Shown in pieces: positions 22,942-29,436 of a DNA stretch of 32,650 bases (position 1 is its first letter; each line of letters opens with the position of its first letter). The stretch is from positions 1 to 32,650 of the IMG/VR virus record IMGVR_UViG_3300017917_000250; one strand, 5' to 3'. Made by a program: the position numbers and the translations under genes. Origin of the DNA: a virus. The notes under the pieces were generated by a model. The model had not been told where the DNA came from. It worked only from the letters and a program-made list of their open reading frames with translations, and made no database searches.

Positions 22942-23876
22942 TATACTTCCATATATTTTAATTGAAAAACATCTGCTTGTCTTTCGTGGCCAAAATAACC
23001 ACGAGGATTACAGACAACTCTGGTACTACCAATCATATAATCAAATGGGTCATGGGTATGACCGTGAACCCACAATTTAATTTGTGGTCTATCCAAGATA
23101 AACTCAGATAAATCGGTACTGTATGCACCATTCATCAATGTATCCTCTTTATAACGAGGATGTGTAGATGCTCTACTTGGTGCATGGTGACCAACCACCA
23201 CAAACTTCTGTGTGTTCTCACCTAACATATGAGTTACAATCTTAATATAGTCAACCATCTTACGATGATACTCAACTGTATCTAAAGGATCCAATTTACT
23301 TGGTTCATCTTTAGTTTTTTCACCAATCTTGATATAGTAACCATTCTCATCATGTTTATATTGACCACCGTTACGGCCATCATGTGTATAGAGAGGATTC
23401 TTTTCATAGATTGGAACTTGTCTTTTAACCATACGATGACTATTATGAGTAACATGATAATCACTCATACGGCTCTTCATATGAAATAAAGTTAAAGCAT
23501 CACAATCATTCATGTCAGTCCACAAAGTACCACCAATGAATGTAACATCGCCGTGAGTATGTGTTTCGGTATCCAAGATAATTAAATTATCAAGGTAACT
23601 CAACATCTTCTTTAGATGTGATACTGTGTATTTGAAATCCCAATGATAATGTTCATGGTTACCAACCACATAGATTACTTTAGGAAATTGGAAACAACAA
23701 CGCTTGAAGAAATCATGTATTCTTTGTGATTTCTCAGCAAAGGCTACATTGTTTTCCATTAAATCTTTAGCAACACAGATATCACCGGCAAGAAGCAACA
23801 CTTCAGCATTATCTTCATTCTTTAAGATAATATCTGCAAATTCCAAATGTAGGTCTGAAGCCAATGCAATTTTCAT
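22941..23876 (-). CDS. Calcineurin-like metallophosphoesterase
   Basis: A 311-aa metallophosphoesterase with all five blocks in order: ASDLHLEF (D8, H10), LAGDIC (D32), VVGNHEHY (N73, H74), VVGHHAPS and WVHGHTHDP. It would hydrolyse phosphomono- or diesters with two metal ions. A nuclease, cyclic-nucleotide or protein phosphatase role cannot be separated by sequence. The ATG lacks a ribosome site and lies only 9 bases after a TATAAT box, so a near-leaderless transcript or read-through is implied. Confidence 0.9.
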   Translation of the reverse strand: MKIALASDLHLEFADIILKNEDNAEVLLLAGDICVAKDLMENNVAFAEKSQRIHDFFKRCCFQFPKVIYVVGNHEHYHWDFKYTVSHLKKMLSYLDNLIILDTETHTHGDVTFIGGTLWTDMNDCDALTLFHMKSRMSDYHVTHNSHRMVKRQVPIYEKNPLYTHDGRNGGQYKHDENGYYIKIGEKTKDEPSKLDPLDTVEYHRKMVDYIKIVTHMLGENTQKFVVVGHHAPSRASTHPRYKEDTLMNGAYSTDLSEFILDRPQIKLWVHGHTHDPFDYMIGSTRVVCNPRGYFGHERQADVFQLKYMEV

Positions 23877-23885
23877 AATATAACC

Positions 23886-23894
23886 ATTATATCA
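23886..23894 (-). promoter_or_regulatory. Extended -10 motif (TGATATAAT)
   Basis: The minus strand reads TGATATAAT, an extended -10 promoter element (TG-N-TATAAT) without a recognisable -35. It lies between hsp20 and the phosphoesterase gene. Its start point would be only a few bases before the ATG at 23876. Confidence 0.4.
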
Positions 23895-23900
23895 GAGGTG

Positions 23901-23929
23901 AGGTGTGGATGCGGCAAACATCCACACCT
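23901..23929 (-). terminator. 11-bp perfect hairpin after hsp20
   Basis: AGGTGTGGATG and its exact reverse complement flank a 7-base loop, 6 bases downstream of the hsp20 stop. It is GC-richer than the surroundings. There is no U-tract on the minus strand, so it may stabilise the hsp20 mRNA 3' end or terminate only weakly. Confidence 0.5.
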
Positions 23930-23935
23930 TTGTGG

Positions 23936-24391
23936 TTACTCAGTTAAGAGTTGTTTCTTACCCTTAAAGATAATTGGTATCTTCTTAGGTAACTTTTCCT
24001 CAGGAACAATGTTCTCCAAGTTAATAAAAAGCATACCGTTTTCCAATACCGCATCCTTAACTTCAATGGTATCAACTAAGGTGAGTGTTTTGTGGAATGA
24101 ACGAGTTGCAATACCACGGTGTAGATATTCACGGTTATCATCCGCAAGTTTCACACCTTTAATATTCAACACATTTTTTTCCATTTCAATTGAGATTTCA
24201 TCATCAGTAAAACCAGCAACAGCAAGTTCAACTACATACTTGTTCTCTGCCGTTTTTACAATGTTGTGATGTGGGAATGTTGACTTGTCTGTGACCAGTG
24301 ATTCAAAGGTATCAAAGAAACGGTCAAAGCCAACTGCTTGATGTGCTAGACGATGTAAGTCATTGGCACCAAATGCTCTATAATTTGTCAT
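23936..24391 (-). CDS. hsp20: Small heat-shock protein Hsp20 (IbpA-like)
   Basis: A 151-aa alpha-crystallin-domain chaperone of the bacterial class A (IbpA) type. GFDRFFDTF (21-29) lies in the N-terminal arm, HHNIVK opens the crystallin domain, ELAVAGF is the central strand, and KKIPI near the end is the IxI-type tail. It holds unfolding proteins and is a typical cargo gene of T4-like marine phages. I chose the ATG at 24391 because a clear AGGAG sits 5 bases upstream (24401-24397). A start nine codons earlier would include that ribosome site. The 5' leader is a structured RNA (24421-24557), suggesting post-transcriptional control. Confidence 0.95.
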   Translation of the reverse strand: MTNYRAFGANDLHRLAHQAVGFDRFFDTFESLVTDKSTFPHHNIVKTAENKYVVELAVAGFTDDEISIEMEKNVLNIKGVKLADDNREYLHRGIATRSFHKTLTLVDTIEVKDAVLENGMLFINLENIVPEEKLPKKIPIIFKGKKQLLTE

Positions 24392-24420
24392 AATTTCTCC
24401 TATTAAGCGAGTTAACAATT

Positions 24421-24557
24421 TACCACCCCGAAGGCGTAGTAGTGGGACTTTGTATTGGGTGTCCCATGACCCATCCTTGGAGTATTAAGTCGCAGTAGGA
24501 CCAAGTTCCACTTTTGACTGCTAGTTACGAGCTCTAGCGCTACCCTAACGTTGTAGC
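24421..24557 (-). ncRNA. Structured RNA with H-type pseudoknot in the hsp20 leader (manA-like candidate)
   Basis: The 212 bases between regA and hsp20 encode no protein and are GC-richer than the flanks. Read on the minus strand they hold several nested elements. Stem GCTAC/GTAGC (24557-24553 with 24543-24539) abuts stem GCTAG/CTAGC (24538-24534 with 24524-24520). A GGA/TCC hairpin (24509-24498) has a loop CTTGG that can pair with CCAAG at 24480-24476. An H-type pseudoknot has stem 1 TGGGT/ACCCA (24473-24469 with 24460-24456), a 2-base loop, stem 2 TGGGAC/GTCCCA (24466-24461 with 24448-24443) and a 7-base A-rich third loop. A UUCG-capped 8-bp stem follows (24441-24421). The ribosome site of hsp20 comes about 20 bases later. 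I recall that the manA RNA motif of marine phages occurs upstream of ibpA-type chaperone genes. That link is from memory and untested here. Confidence 0.7.
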
Positions 24558-24603
24558 CGTTTTATCCACGATTCTAACTTAGCGGTCCTAAGGTGAATTC
24601 GTT

Positions 24604-25011
24604 TCAGTAATCCATATCAGGCTTTTTGCCGATATTATATTTAGTTACAAGTTCCCATTCATTCTTTTCACGGAATGAAATGATTTTAATTTGATGTAAT
24701 GGTGCAATATTATCCACCATTATCTGTGGGTTTACAATCGTAATTAAACCCCATTCTTCCAACAACTTAGCAATAGCATTTCGTCTTTGAATATCATTCT
24801 CAGAAATGTTTGCTGGTTTACCATCAAGAGCAAACAACTCTTTAAAATGAACAATATAGTAATGACCTTGCTTATGTAAGATGTGGCATGACTGATACAA
24901 TACTCTTTCTTTGCGTGAAGATACACCGATTCTCGTAAGTGTTTCTCTTACCTTTAGAAAGTCATCTTGTTCATTGAGTGTCACCTCAACGAATTTTGAC
25001 AAATCTACCAT
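24604..25011 (-). CDS. regA: RegA translational repressor
   Basis: A 135-aa RegA protein (T4 RegA is 122 aa). LYQSCHILHKQGHYYIVHFKE (38-58) and RRNAIAKLLEEWGLI (76-90) match T4 RegA nearly residue for residue as I recall it, with VRETLTRIG before and ISFREKNEWELV after. RegA binds initiation regions of early phage mRNAs, including its own, and blocks ribosomes. The order 45-44-62-regA is that of T4. The ribosome region is GGTGGATAAAAATTATG, AU-rich and plausible for autoregulation. It lies 5 bases after gp62. Confidence 0.95.
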   Translation of the reverse strand: MVDLSKFVEVTLNEQDDFLKVRETLTRIGVSSRKERVLYQSCHILHKQGHYYIVHFKELFALDGKPANISENDIQRRNAIAKLLEEWGLITIVNPQIMVDNIAPLHQIKIISFREKNEWELVTKYNIGKKPDMDY

Positions 25012-25016
25012 AATTT

Positions 25017-25391
25017 TTATCCACCAATATCCGTTTGTTCTTTTAGTTTTTGGATTTGTTCATCACTAAGTAGGCGTAATGCTTCACGAGCTTTGGAATC
25101 TGACAGTCCGTAGACCTGTTTGATACATTCTATATCTTCACTTTTCTCAGTCTTTACCCACTTGGCGAATGGTCTTTTACGAGACCGTATTGTATTTAGT
25201 AAAAAATCGTTTTGAAGCTTCTTATCCAAGAAGTGCCTACGATTCATCTCATTTGCATACATGATACAGTCATTATGGTAGGATAATGATTTATTGACCA
25301 AAAATGGTGCATAATCCTTCTCTGTCAACTCATCAGTAATAAGTTGTTTCTTACCATACAATATTTGGTTTACATAATCAAATGGACTCAT
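25017..25391 (-). CDS. 62: Clamp loader small subunit gp62
   Basis: A 124-aa protein in the gene 62 slot between gp44 and regA. T4 gp62 is 187 aa; shorter versions are usual in marine T4-like phages. MSPFDYVNQILYGKK at the start and YHNDCIMYANEMNRRHFLDKK in the middle fit the helical collar region that joins the gp44 tetramer. Together gp44/62 load the gp45 clamp using ATP. It overlaps the membrane-protein gene upstream by ATGA. Confidence 0.85.
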   Translation of the reverse strand: MSPFDYVNQILYGKKQLITDELTEKDYAPFLVNKSLSYHNDCIMYANEMNRRHFLDKKLQNDFLLNTIRSRKRPFAKWVKTEKSEDIECIKQVYGLSDSKAREALRLLSDEQIQKLKEQTDIGG

Positions 25392-25672
25392 AACATCCTC
25401 ACCAATCCAATAGTATCAATTGTGGTCAACAGGATGTAGTTAGCAAGCATCCCAAATGATTTCCGAGTATAAGCAGCCCAAGCATACATAGCACAGCCAG
25501 CAATCCATATAGGATATAAAACAAGGAGTGGGGGTGTGGGTACAGTAAGAGCCATGGCAATGCTACAACCAATGCTAATAAACCAAGCGAGCAACTCAAT
25601 AATAAAACGAAAGCGATTTGAAGTCCAGTCATCTTTAATCCATTCAATGGTTGGTTTTATGTATTCAATCAT
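25388..25672 (-). CDS. Small membrane protein inserted between gp44 and gp62
   Basis: A 94-aa protein with three likely membrane helices: about 23-43 (FIIELLAWFISIGCSIAMAL), 48-66 (PLLVLYPIWIAGCAMYAWA) and 74-92 (MLANYILLTTIDTIGLVRM). The N-terminus is amphipathic (IEYIKPTIEWIKDDW). It overlaps gp44 and gp62 by ATGA on each side, so its synthesis is tied to that of the clamp loader. I have an impression of similar proteins in this slot in T4-like cyanophages. No function is established; membrane association of the replisome is a speculation from position. Confidence 0.85.
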   Translation of the reverse strand: MIEYIKPTIEWIKDDWTSNRFRFIIELLAWFISIGCSIAMALTVPTPPLLVLYPIWIAGCAMYAWAAYTRKSFGMLANYILLTTIDTIGLVRML

Positions 25673-26601
25673 TTGAACTCACATGAAACCATAAGTTCAG
25701 TCAAACAAGCAACAAGATTAATTTCTTGGTCAGCAACAAACGCTTGCTTGTATTGATAATCAGCAAGAATGATTACTGCTTGTGGTATTGCTTGAGGTTT
25801 TAGAACATCATATAGATTGTCATACAACTTTCTAAACAACACAGCAGAATCAATATCGTTACTTGCAACCCATTTACGAATAGCACCAAAGTCTTTTTCT
25901 TTGATATACTTTACGATATCATTGATACCAACATCAGATAGTTGAGATAAAATGCCAGTGTCAATCTTACCAAACTGTGAATAACGCTGTAGTTCATTAA
26001 TGATTCTACGAAAATCTGGAAAGTGTTTTTTGATTAACTCAGCAATTACCTTATCATCATACTCAACTTTTTCACTTTGTAAAACCGATTGAATTCTTTT
26101 AAAGAATTGACCAGCCATCTGGCTCTTCTCATTCGCCTTGAGTGTGAAGTCAACAACGGCACAACGACTATGTAACGGGTCAATAATGCGATTTTTAAAA
26201 TTACAAGTAAAGATGAAAGAACAGTTACCTGCAAATTCTTCAATCGCATTACGCAAAGCAGGTTGAGTTGAATTTGGATTTAGATAATCTGCCTCATCAA
26301 TGATGATGACCTTGCGACCACCAGCCAATGACATAGATGAAGCAAAGTTTTTGATTTTGGTTCTGAATGTGTCAATACCACTCTCATCAGAACCGTTGAT
26401 GACCATAACATCACAACCAATTTCTTCACACATGGCTTTTGCAACAGTTGTCTTACCGACACCAGCACCACCACACAAAAGTAAATTGGGAATTTTATTA
26501 GCGTTTACATATTCTTGGAAAGGCTTCTTGAGCCTTTCCGGTAGAATACAATCTTCAATAGTTTTAGGACGATATTTCTCTGTCCACAATAAATGTTCCA
26601 T
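25669..26601 (-). CDS. 44: Clamp loader large subunit gp44 (AAA+ ATPase)
   Basis: A 310-aa AAA+ ATPase (T4 gp44 is 319 aa). LLWTEKYRPK at the N-terminus is the RFC-type box, Walker A is GGAGVGKTT (44-52), Walker B is IIIDEADYL (D102, E103), and HSRC carries the arginine finger (SRC motif). Four copies plus one gp62 make the loader. A GTG one codon earlier is possible; I chose ATG at 26601 with GAGGT about 8 bases upstream. It overlaps the membrane-protein gene by ATGA. Confidence 0.96.
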   Translation of the reverse strand: MEHLLWTEKYRPKTIEDCILPERLKKPFQEYVNANKIPNLLLCGGAGVGKTTVAKAMCEEIGCDVMVINGSDESGIDTFRTKIKNFASSMSLAGGRKVIIIDEADYLNPNSTQPALRNAIEEFAGNCSFIFTCNFKNRIIDPLHSRCAVVDFTLKANEKSQMAGQFFKRIQSVLQSEKVEYDDKVIAELIKKHFPDFRRIINELQRYSQFGKIDTGILSQLSDVGINDIVKYIKEKDFGAIRKWVASNDIDSAVLFRKLYDNLYDVLKPQAIPQAVIILADYQYKQAFVADQEINLVACLTELMVSCEFK

Positions 26602-26630
26602 CACGATACCTCATAATATAAAATAAAAAA

Positions 26631-26801
26631 TTACTGCTCATTCAATCGTGCTACAACTGTCAAATAATCTTCTCTAACCTTTTGAAATTGTGTATTGTTA
26701 AAATGGATTGTTGCACCAGTTTTTGTATCTTCAACATACAACACTCTAGGAGGATTAATAGCAACAGAATTGCCTTCAGGTGATGTGAAATATTTTAACA
26801 T
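26631..26801 (-). CDS. Small protein (56 aa) between gp45 and gp44
   Basis: The frame runs from ATG at 26801 to TAA at 26631: MLKYFTSPEGNSVAINPPRV, then VEDTKTGATIHFNNTQ and a helix VREDYLTVVARLNEQ. The start lies one base beyond the gp45 stop. The strand-turn-strand pattern (INPxRVLYVED-KTGATIHF) resembles FlbD-like small beta proteins, but I claim no homology. It fills the otherwise empty gap between gp45 and gp44. Confidence 0.75.
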   Translation of the reverse strand: MLKYFTSPEGNSVAINPPRVLYVEDTKTGATIHFNNTQFQKVREDYLTVVARLNEQ

Positions 26802-26802
26802 A

Positions 26803-27486
26803 TCAACCGTTTGTAAAAGTTGAACCTGTTTCAGTAGAAATCCAATACTGAAGATTTACACCTTTGTGTTTGAAATTGGAAATGCCTTTTGATGAAATTT
26901 GAACATCATAACCACCATCAAGCAACTTGGATAAATGTTCTGTTTTGAAAATGAAACGGAATTTATCACCATTACCATCAGCAATTTCTAATGAATCAGT
27001 ATGAGCTGAAGAATCAGAACTGTCAAAAGCCAAGATTGAAACTTTTGTGCCATCAGATTCAACTGCGATTTGTGGTGATTGTAGAACACCAGAAGCATTC
27101 ATCACCCACTTGAAATCTTCATCAGACAATTCAAATGAAACTTCAGGTGAAGGCATAGTTAATTGTTTTTCAGGTGGAACATTAATCATTGTTGGCTCAC
27201 AGAAGCGATAGCTAATCTTTGAACGACCTTTGTTACCAACAATCTTAACTTCTTTATCACCAAACTCAAATGTTGGTGTGTCTTTATGTAAAGAAACCAC
27301 AGACAAAAACTTGTTTAGGTCATAGATACCAAAGTTTGTAGGAATTTCTTCACCAAGAGTTACTTCAGCAAGAATGTTCTTGCCAGATGACATGGTCTTT
27401 AGAACCTTGCCTTGTTTAAAATAGATACCTTGATTGATAGCACCAAAGTTTTTTAGGATGTTGATTGTGTCTTTTGATAATTGCAT
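26803..27486 (-). CDS. 45: Sliding clamp gp45
   Basis: A 227-aa clamp, equal in length to T4 gp45 (228 aa). LSKDTINILKNFGAINQGIYF at the start and FELSDEDFKWVMNASGVLQSP mid-protein mark the two halves of the PCNA-like fold. A trimer encircles DNA, tethers gp43, and in T4 also activates late transcription with gp55 and gp33. GGAG lies about 8 bases before the ATG, and a promoter (27517-27545) sits just upstream. Confidence 0.95.
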   Translation of the reverse strand: MQLSKDTINILKNFGAINQGIYFKQGKVLKTMSSGKNILAEVTLGEEIPTNFGIYDLNKFLSVVSLHKDTPTFEFGDKEVKIVGNKGRSKISYRFCEPTMINVPPEKQLTMPSPEVSFELSDEDFKWVMNASGVLQSPQIAVESDGTKVSILAFDSSDSSAHTDSLEIADGNGDKFRFIFKTEHLSKLLDGGYDVQISSKGISNFKHKGVNLQYWISTETGSTFTNG

Positions 27487-27516
27487 TGTTTACTCCACAT
27501 AAAAATAATATAATTC

Positions 27517-27545
27517 ATTATACTTCATTACTTGATGAATTGCAA
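27517..27545 (-). promoter_or_regulatory. Sigma70-like promoter of gp45
   Basis: TTGCAA (27545-27540, 4 of 6 to TTGACA), a 17-base spacer and perfect TATAAT (27522-27517) on the minus strand. The -35 lies in the last codons of the dNMP kinase gene. Transcription from about 27510 would give a 24-base leader to gp45. Confidence 0.55.
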
Positions 27546-28139
27546 CACTTCTTTTACTTTATTGCCTAACTCATCAATTGTTCCATTGTTCTCAATAACA
27601 TAATTGAATTCGGAACCTATCCAATCCCATTCTGATTGGTGAATACCTTTATCTCGCATACCCATCACAGCAGAACTAAAACCTTCATTAGCTTCTTTTG
27701 CAAGGTCATACCATTCAGGTTCTTCACCCCTCTTAATACGAATTACAATACCACCATTGTCTTGGATGTATTTTATTTCATTCTTAAAACGAACATCAGT
27801 AACGACAACATCTTTACCTCTAGCACGATTTAATAATGATATAACCCACAAATCGGTGTGAAATACATTTCTGCCTGCCTCTGTCCCCATCAGTTGTAGG
27901 GCAAGACGAGGAGAGAACTCTTTATCAAATTTTTCACTCCAGTAGGCATCAGGTTCTTCACGCCATTTACGAGATACTTCAGTATCACCCTCAAGCATCT
28001 CTCTTGGCCAACCAAAGATTACTGAACAGGCATCCTTGAGTGGTTTAGCAAAAGAATCTTTTACAAAACCTTTTTGCTCAAGGATATCACCAACAGTTCC
28101 TTTACCTGAACCAATAAAACCGACTAACCCAATAATCAT
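27528..28139 (-). CDS. 1: Deoxynucleoside monophosphate kinase (T4 gp1-like)
   Basis: A 203-aa P-loop kinase. GFIGSGKG (7-14) is the phosphate loop, FAKPLKDACSVIFGW and LALQLMGTEAGR are the substrate regions typical of phage dNMP kinases, and VVVTDVRFKNE is the Walker B-like strand. T4 gp1 (241 aa) phosphorylates dGMP, dTMP and hydroxymethyl-dCMP. It overlaps the upstream glycosyltransferase by ATGA, which raises the question of base modification. Confidence 0.9.
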   Translation of the reverse strand: MIIGLVGFIGSGKGTVGDILEQKGFVKDSFAKPLKDACSVIFGWPREMLEGDTEVSRKWREEPDAYWSEKFDKEFSPRLALQLMGTEAGRNVFHTDLWVISLLNRARGKDVVVTDVRFKNEIKYIQDNGGIVIRIKRGEEPEWYDLAKEANEGFSSAVMGMRDKGIHQSEWDWIGSEFNYVIENNGTIDELGNKVKEVLQFIK

Positions 28140-28951
28140 AGACGACCGGTGTATTGAGCAACAGCAGGCATATTACCAGTAAAGGCATATGTACCAATGT
28201 GTTGTGTTCTCATCCAAGGACATAGGTAGATTTGTCCACCAATTTTACGCCACATCTGACAGAACATATAATCTTCCGACAAGTAACGGTCTGAACCACC
28301 ACCAGTGATAGAATCTTTATAATCAATTACTGTATCAAAGTAAGCATGAATATAACGAGTACCGTCAAAGTTAGCTTGACCAACATGGTCTGGTTTATAG
28401 TGAATGTTAGGATATGCTTCACGCATCTTCTCAAACACATGGCGTTTAATCATCATGTGACCAGTACCAATTTCCAATACCTCAAGTGGTTCTGATACTT
28501 GAAATGAAGCAGTTCCTTTCACCACATTAAAAACATATTCACCAACCAAATTCTCAAGTTCTTTTGGTTCTAAATTTGGATGTGCTCGTGCAGCTGCAGC
28601 CACATTATTCCAATTGATTGATTTTTTAGGATACGGGCCACCAATAACATCTTTATCAAGTGCTAGTAATGCGATAATATCTTGTGGTGAAAAGTGGATG
28701 TCCGAATCAATAAACATCATGTGTGTATAATCTGTTCGGAGAAATTCATCAACGAGGTAATTACGAGCTCGTGTGATTAGAGATTCATTGAATAGGAATG
28801 AAAACTTGATTTCAATTCCATACTTTGCCATGGTAGTTTGCAAGTCAAGGCACGATTTAATATACAGTCCGTGTGCCATACCACCATACATGGGTGTTGC
28901 GATAAACAACTTATTCTTTTTTAATTCTTCAAGATTGACTTTGATTTCCAT
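28136..28951 (-). CDS. GT-A glycosyltransferase (family 2-like)
   Basis: A 271-aa GT-A-like enzyme with D82-S83-D84 (FIDSDIHFS) as metal/nucleotide-sugar motif. RARNYLVDEFL precedes it, GGPYPKK follows near 103-109, and EIGTGHMMIKRHVF lies mid-protein. The acceptor could be phage DNA, since it is coupled by ATGA to the dNMP kinase, or a surface glycan. It is far from the sugar island. No ribosome site is clear; TATAAT lies about 10 bases before the ATG, just after the terminator at 28971-29004, implying a short leader. Confidence 0.82.
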   Translation of the reverse strand: MEIKVNLEELKKNKLFIATPMYGGMAHGLYIKSCLDLQTTMAKYGIEIKFSFLFNESLITRARNYLVDEFLRTDYTHMMFIDSDIHFSPQDIIALLALDKDVIGGPYPKKSINWNNVAAAARAHPNLEPKELENLVGEYVFNVVKGTASFQVSEPLEVLEIGTGHMMIKRHVFEKMREAYPNIHYKPDHVGQANFDGTRYIHAYFDTVIDYKDSITGGGSDRYLSEDYMFCQMWRKIGGQIYLCPWMRTQHIGTYAFTGNMPAVAQYTGRL

Positions 28952-28970
28952 TATATACCCATTATAAAAT

Positions 28971-29004
28971 AAAAAAAAGGAGAGATACTAATATATATCT
29001 CTCC
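28971..29004 (-). terminator. Rho-independent terminator after the winged-helix gene
   Basis: On the minus strand a perfect 9-bp stem, GGAGAGATA/TATCTCTCC, with an 8-base loop is followed by eight consecutive U residues. It lies 23 bases after the stop of the 29028-29300 gene. It is the clearest intrinsic terminator in the window. Confidence 0.9.
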
Positions 29005-29027
29005 TCATCTAGTGAAAACGCTCTATA

Positions 29028-29300
29028 TTAGGCGAATGTTGGAACACCTGCTTGACGGAGAGCGAAGATGCCAGCGGCAACCATACGCTTTGTCGGTGTA
29101 CCTAAGCGATAGAAAGAAACTTTCTCGCCTTTTGAATTGGTACGAGTGTTCAAATAAATGGCATTACCTTCATTACGCAACTCATTGATTGTTGCTGATG
29201 GATTTTTGATACCAAAAACAGATTGCATCTTAGCAGCTGTCAATGTGTTGTAGGTACCTTCTTTTGACAAATATGCCAATACTTTTGATTTTGCAGACAT
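29028..29300 (-). CDS. Small winged-helix-like DNA-binding protein
   Basis: A 90-aa protein from ATG at 29300 (GGAG about 9 bases upstream). The first half, SKVLAYLSKEGTYNTLTAAKMQ, then INELRNEGNAIYLNTRT and KVSFYRLG, follows helix-turn-helix plus wing. The C-terminus, TPTKRMVAAGIFALRQAG, recalls a family found in T4-like marine phages (GTPTK-M-AAG). A start 12 codons earlier is possible but lacks a ribosome site. It is a monocistronic unit with its own promoter and terminator, as expected for a regulator. Its leader carries an 8-bp inverted repeat. Confidence 0.82.
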   Translation of the reverse strand: MSAKSKVLAYLSKEGTYNTLTAAKMQSVFGIKNPSATINELRNEGNAIYLNTRTNSKGEKVSFYRLGTPTKRMVAAGIFALRQAGVPTFA

Positions 29301-29322
29301 TGTTAAAACTCCATAATTAAAA

Positions 29323-29358
29323 TGATTCACTTTCAAAAATATATCTAGGTGTGAATCA
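29323..29358. repeat. 8-bp inverted repeat in the leader of the winged-helix gene
   Basis: TGATTCAC (29323-29330) and GTGAATCA (29351-29358) are exact reverse complements separated by 20 bases. They lie between the promoter and the ATG, so the element could be an operator with half-sites about 28 bases apart centre to centre, or an RNA stem with a 20-base loop. Confidence 0.6.
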
Positions 29359-29375
29359 AGACCTCAGATATGCTT

Positions 29376-29404
29376 ATAATATACTAATAAAAAGAGAATG
29401 TCAA
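29376..29404 (-). promoter_or_regulatory. Strong sigma70-type promoter of the winged-helix gene
   Basis: Perfect TTGACA (29404-29399), a 17-base spacer and TATTAT (29381-29376) on the minus strand. The -35 is embedded in the 3' arm of the terminator hairpin at 29394-29427. Transcription from about 29369 gives a leader of about 70 bases that contains the inverted repeat. Confidence 0.75.
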
Positions 29405-29427
29405 GCGTTTTCACGGCAGACATTCTC
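29384..29427 (-). terminator. Intrinsic terminator of cobS overlapping the next promoter
   Basis: GAGAATGTC/GACATTCTC (9 bp, 16-base loop) lies 9 bases after the cobS-like stop and is followed on the minus strand by TTTTTATT. Its 3' arm supplies the TTGACA of the following promoter. Confidence 0.75.
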
Positions 29428-29436
29428 ACTATTGCC

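Noticed and set aside
24461-24473. Programmed frameshift pseudoknot
   Set aside because: The pseudoknot resembles frameshift stimulators, but no slippery heptamer or overlapping frame lies upstream. RegA ends before it and hsp20 starts after it.
24583-24594. CGGTCCTAAGGT, identical to the core of the 23S rRNA segment cut by I-CeuI
   Set aside because: Only 12 bases match, no other 23S helices surround it, and the following bases diverge. It is most simply chance, or part of the leader RNA, not an rRNA fragment or a homing site.
24421-24600. Possible tRNA or tmRNA in the GC-richer block before hsp20
   Set aside because: No T-loop consensus (GTTCRA), acceptor stem or anticodon arm could be assembled on either strand. 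The pseudoknot is present, but tmRNA ends and tag frame are not.
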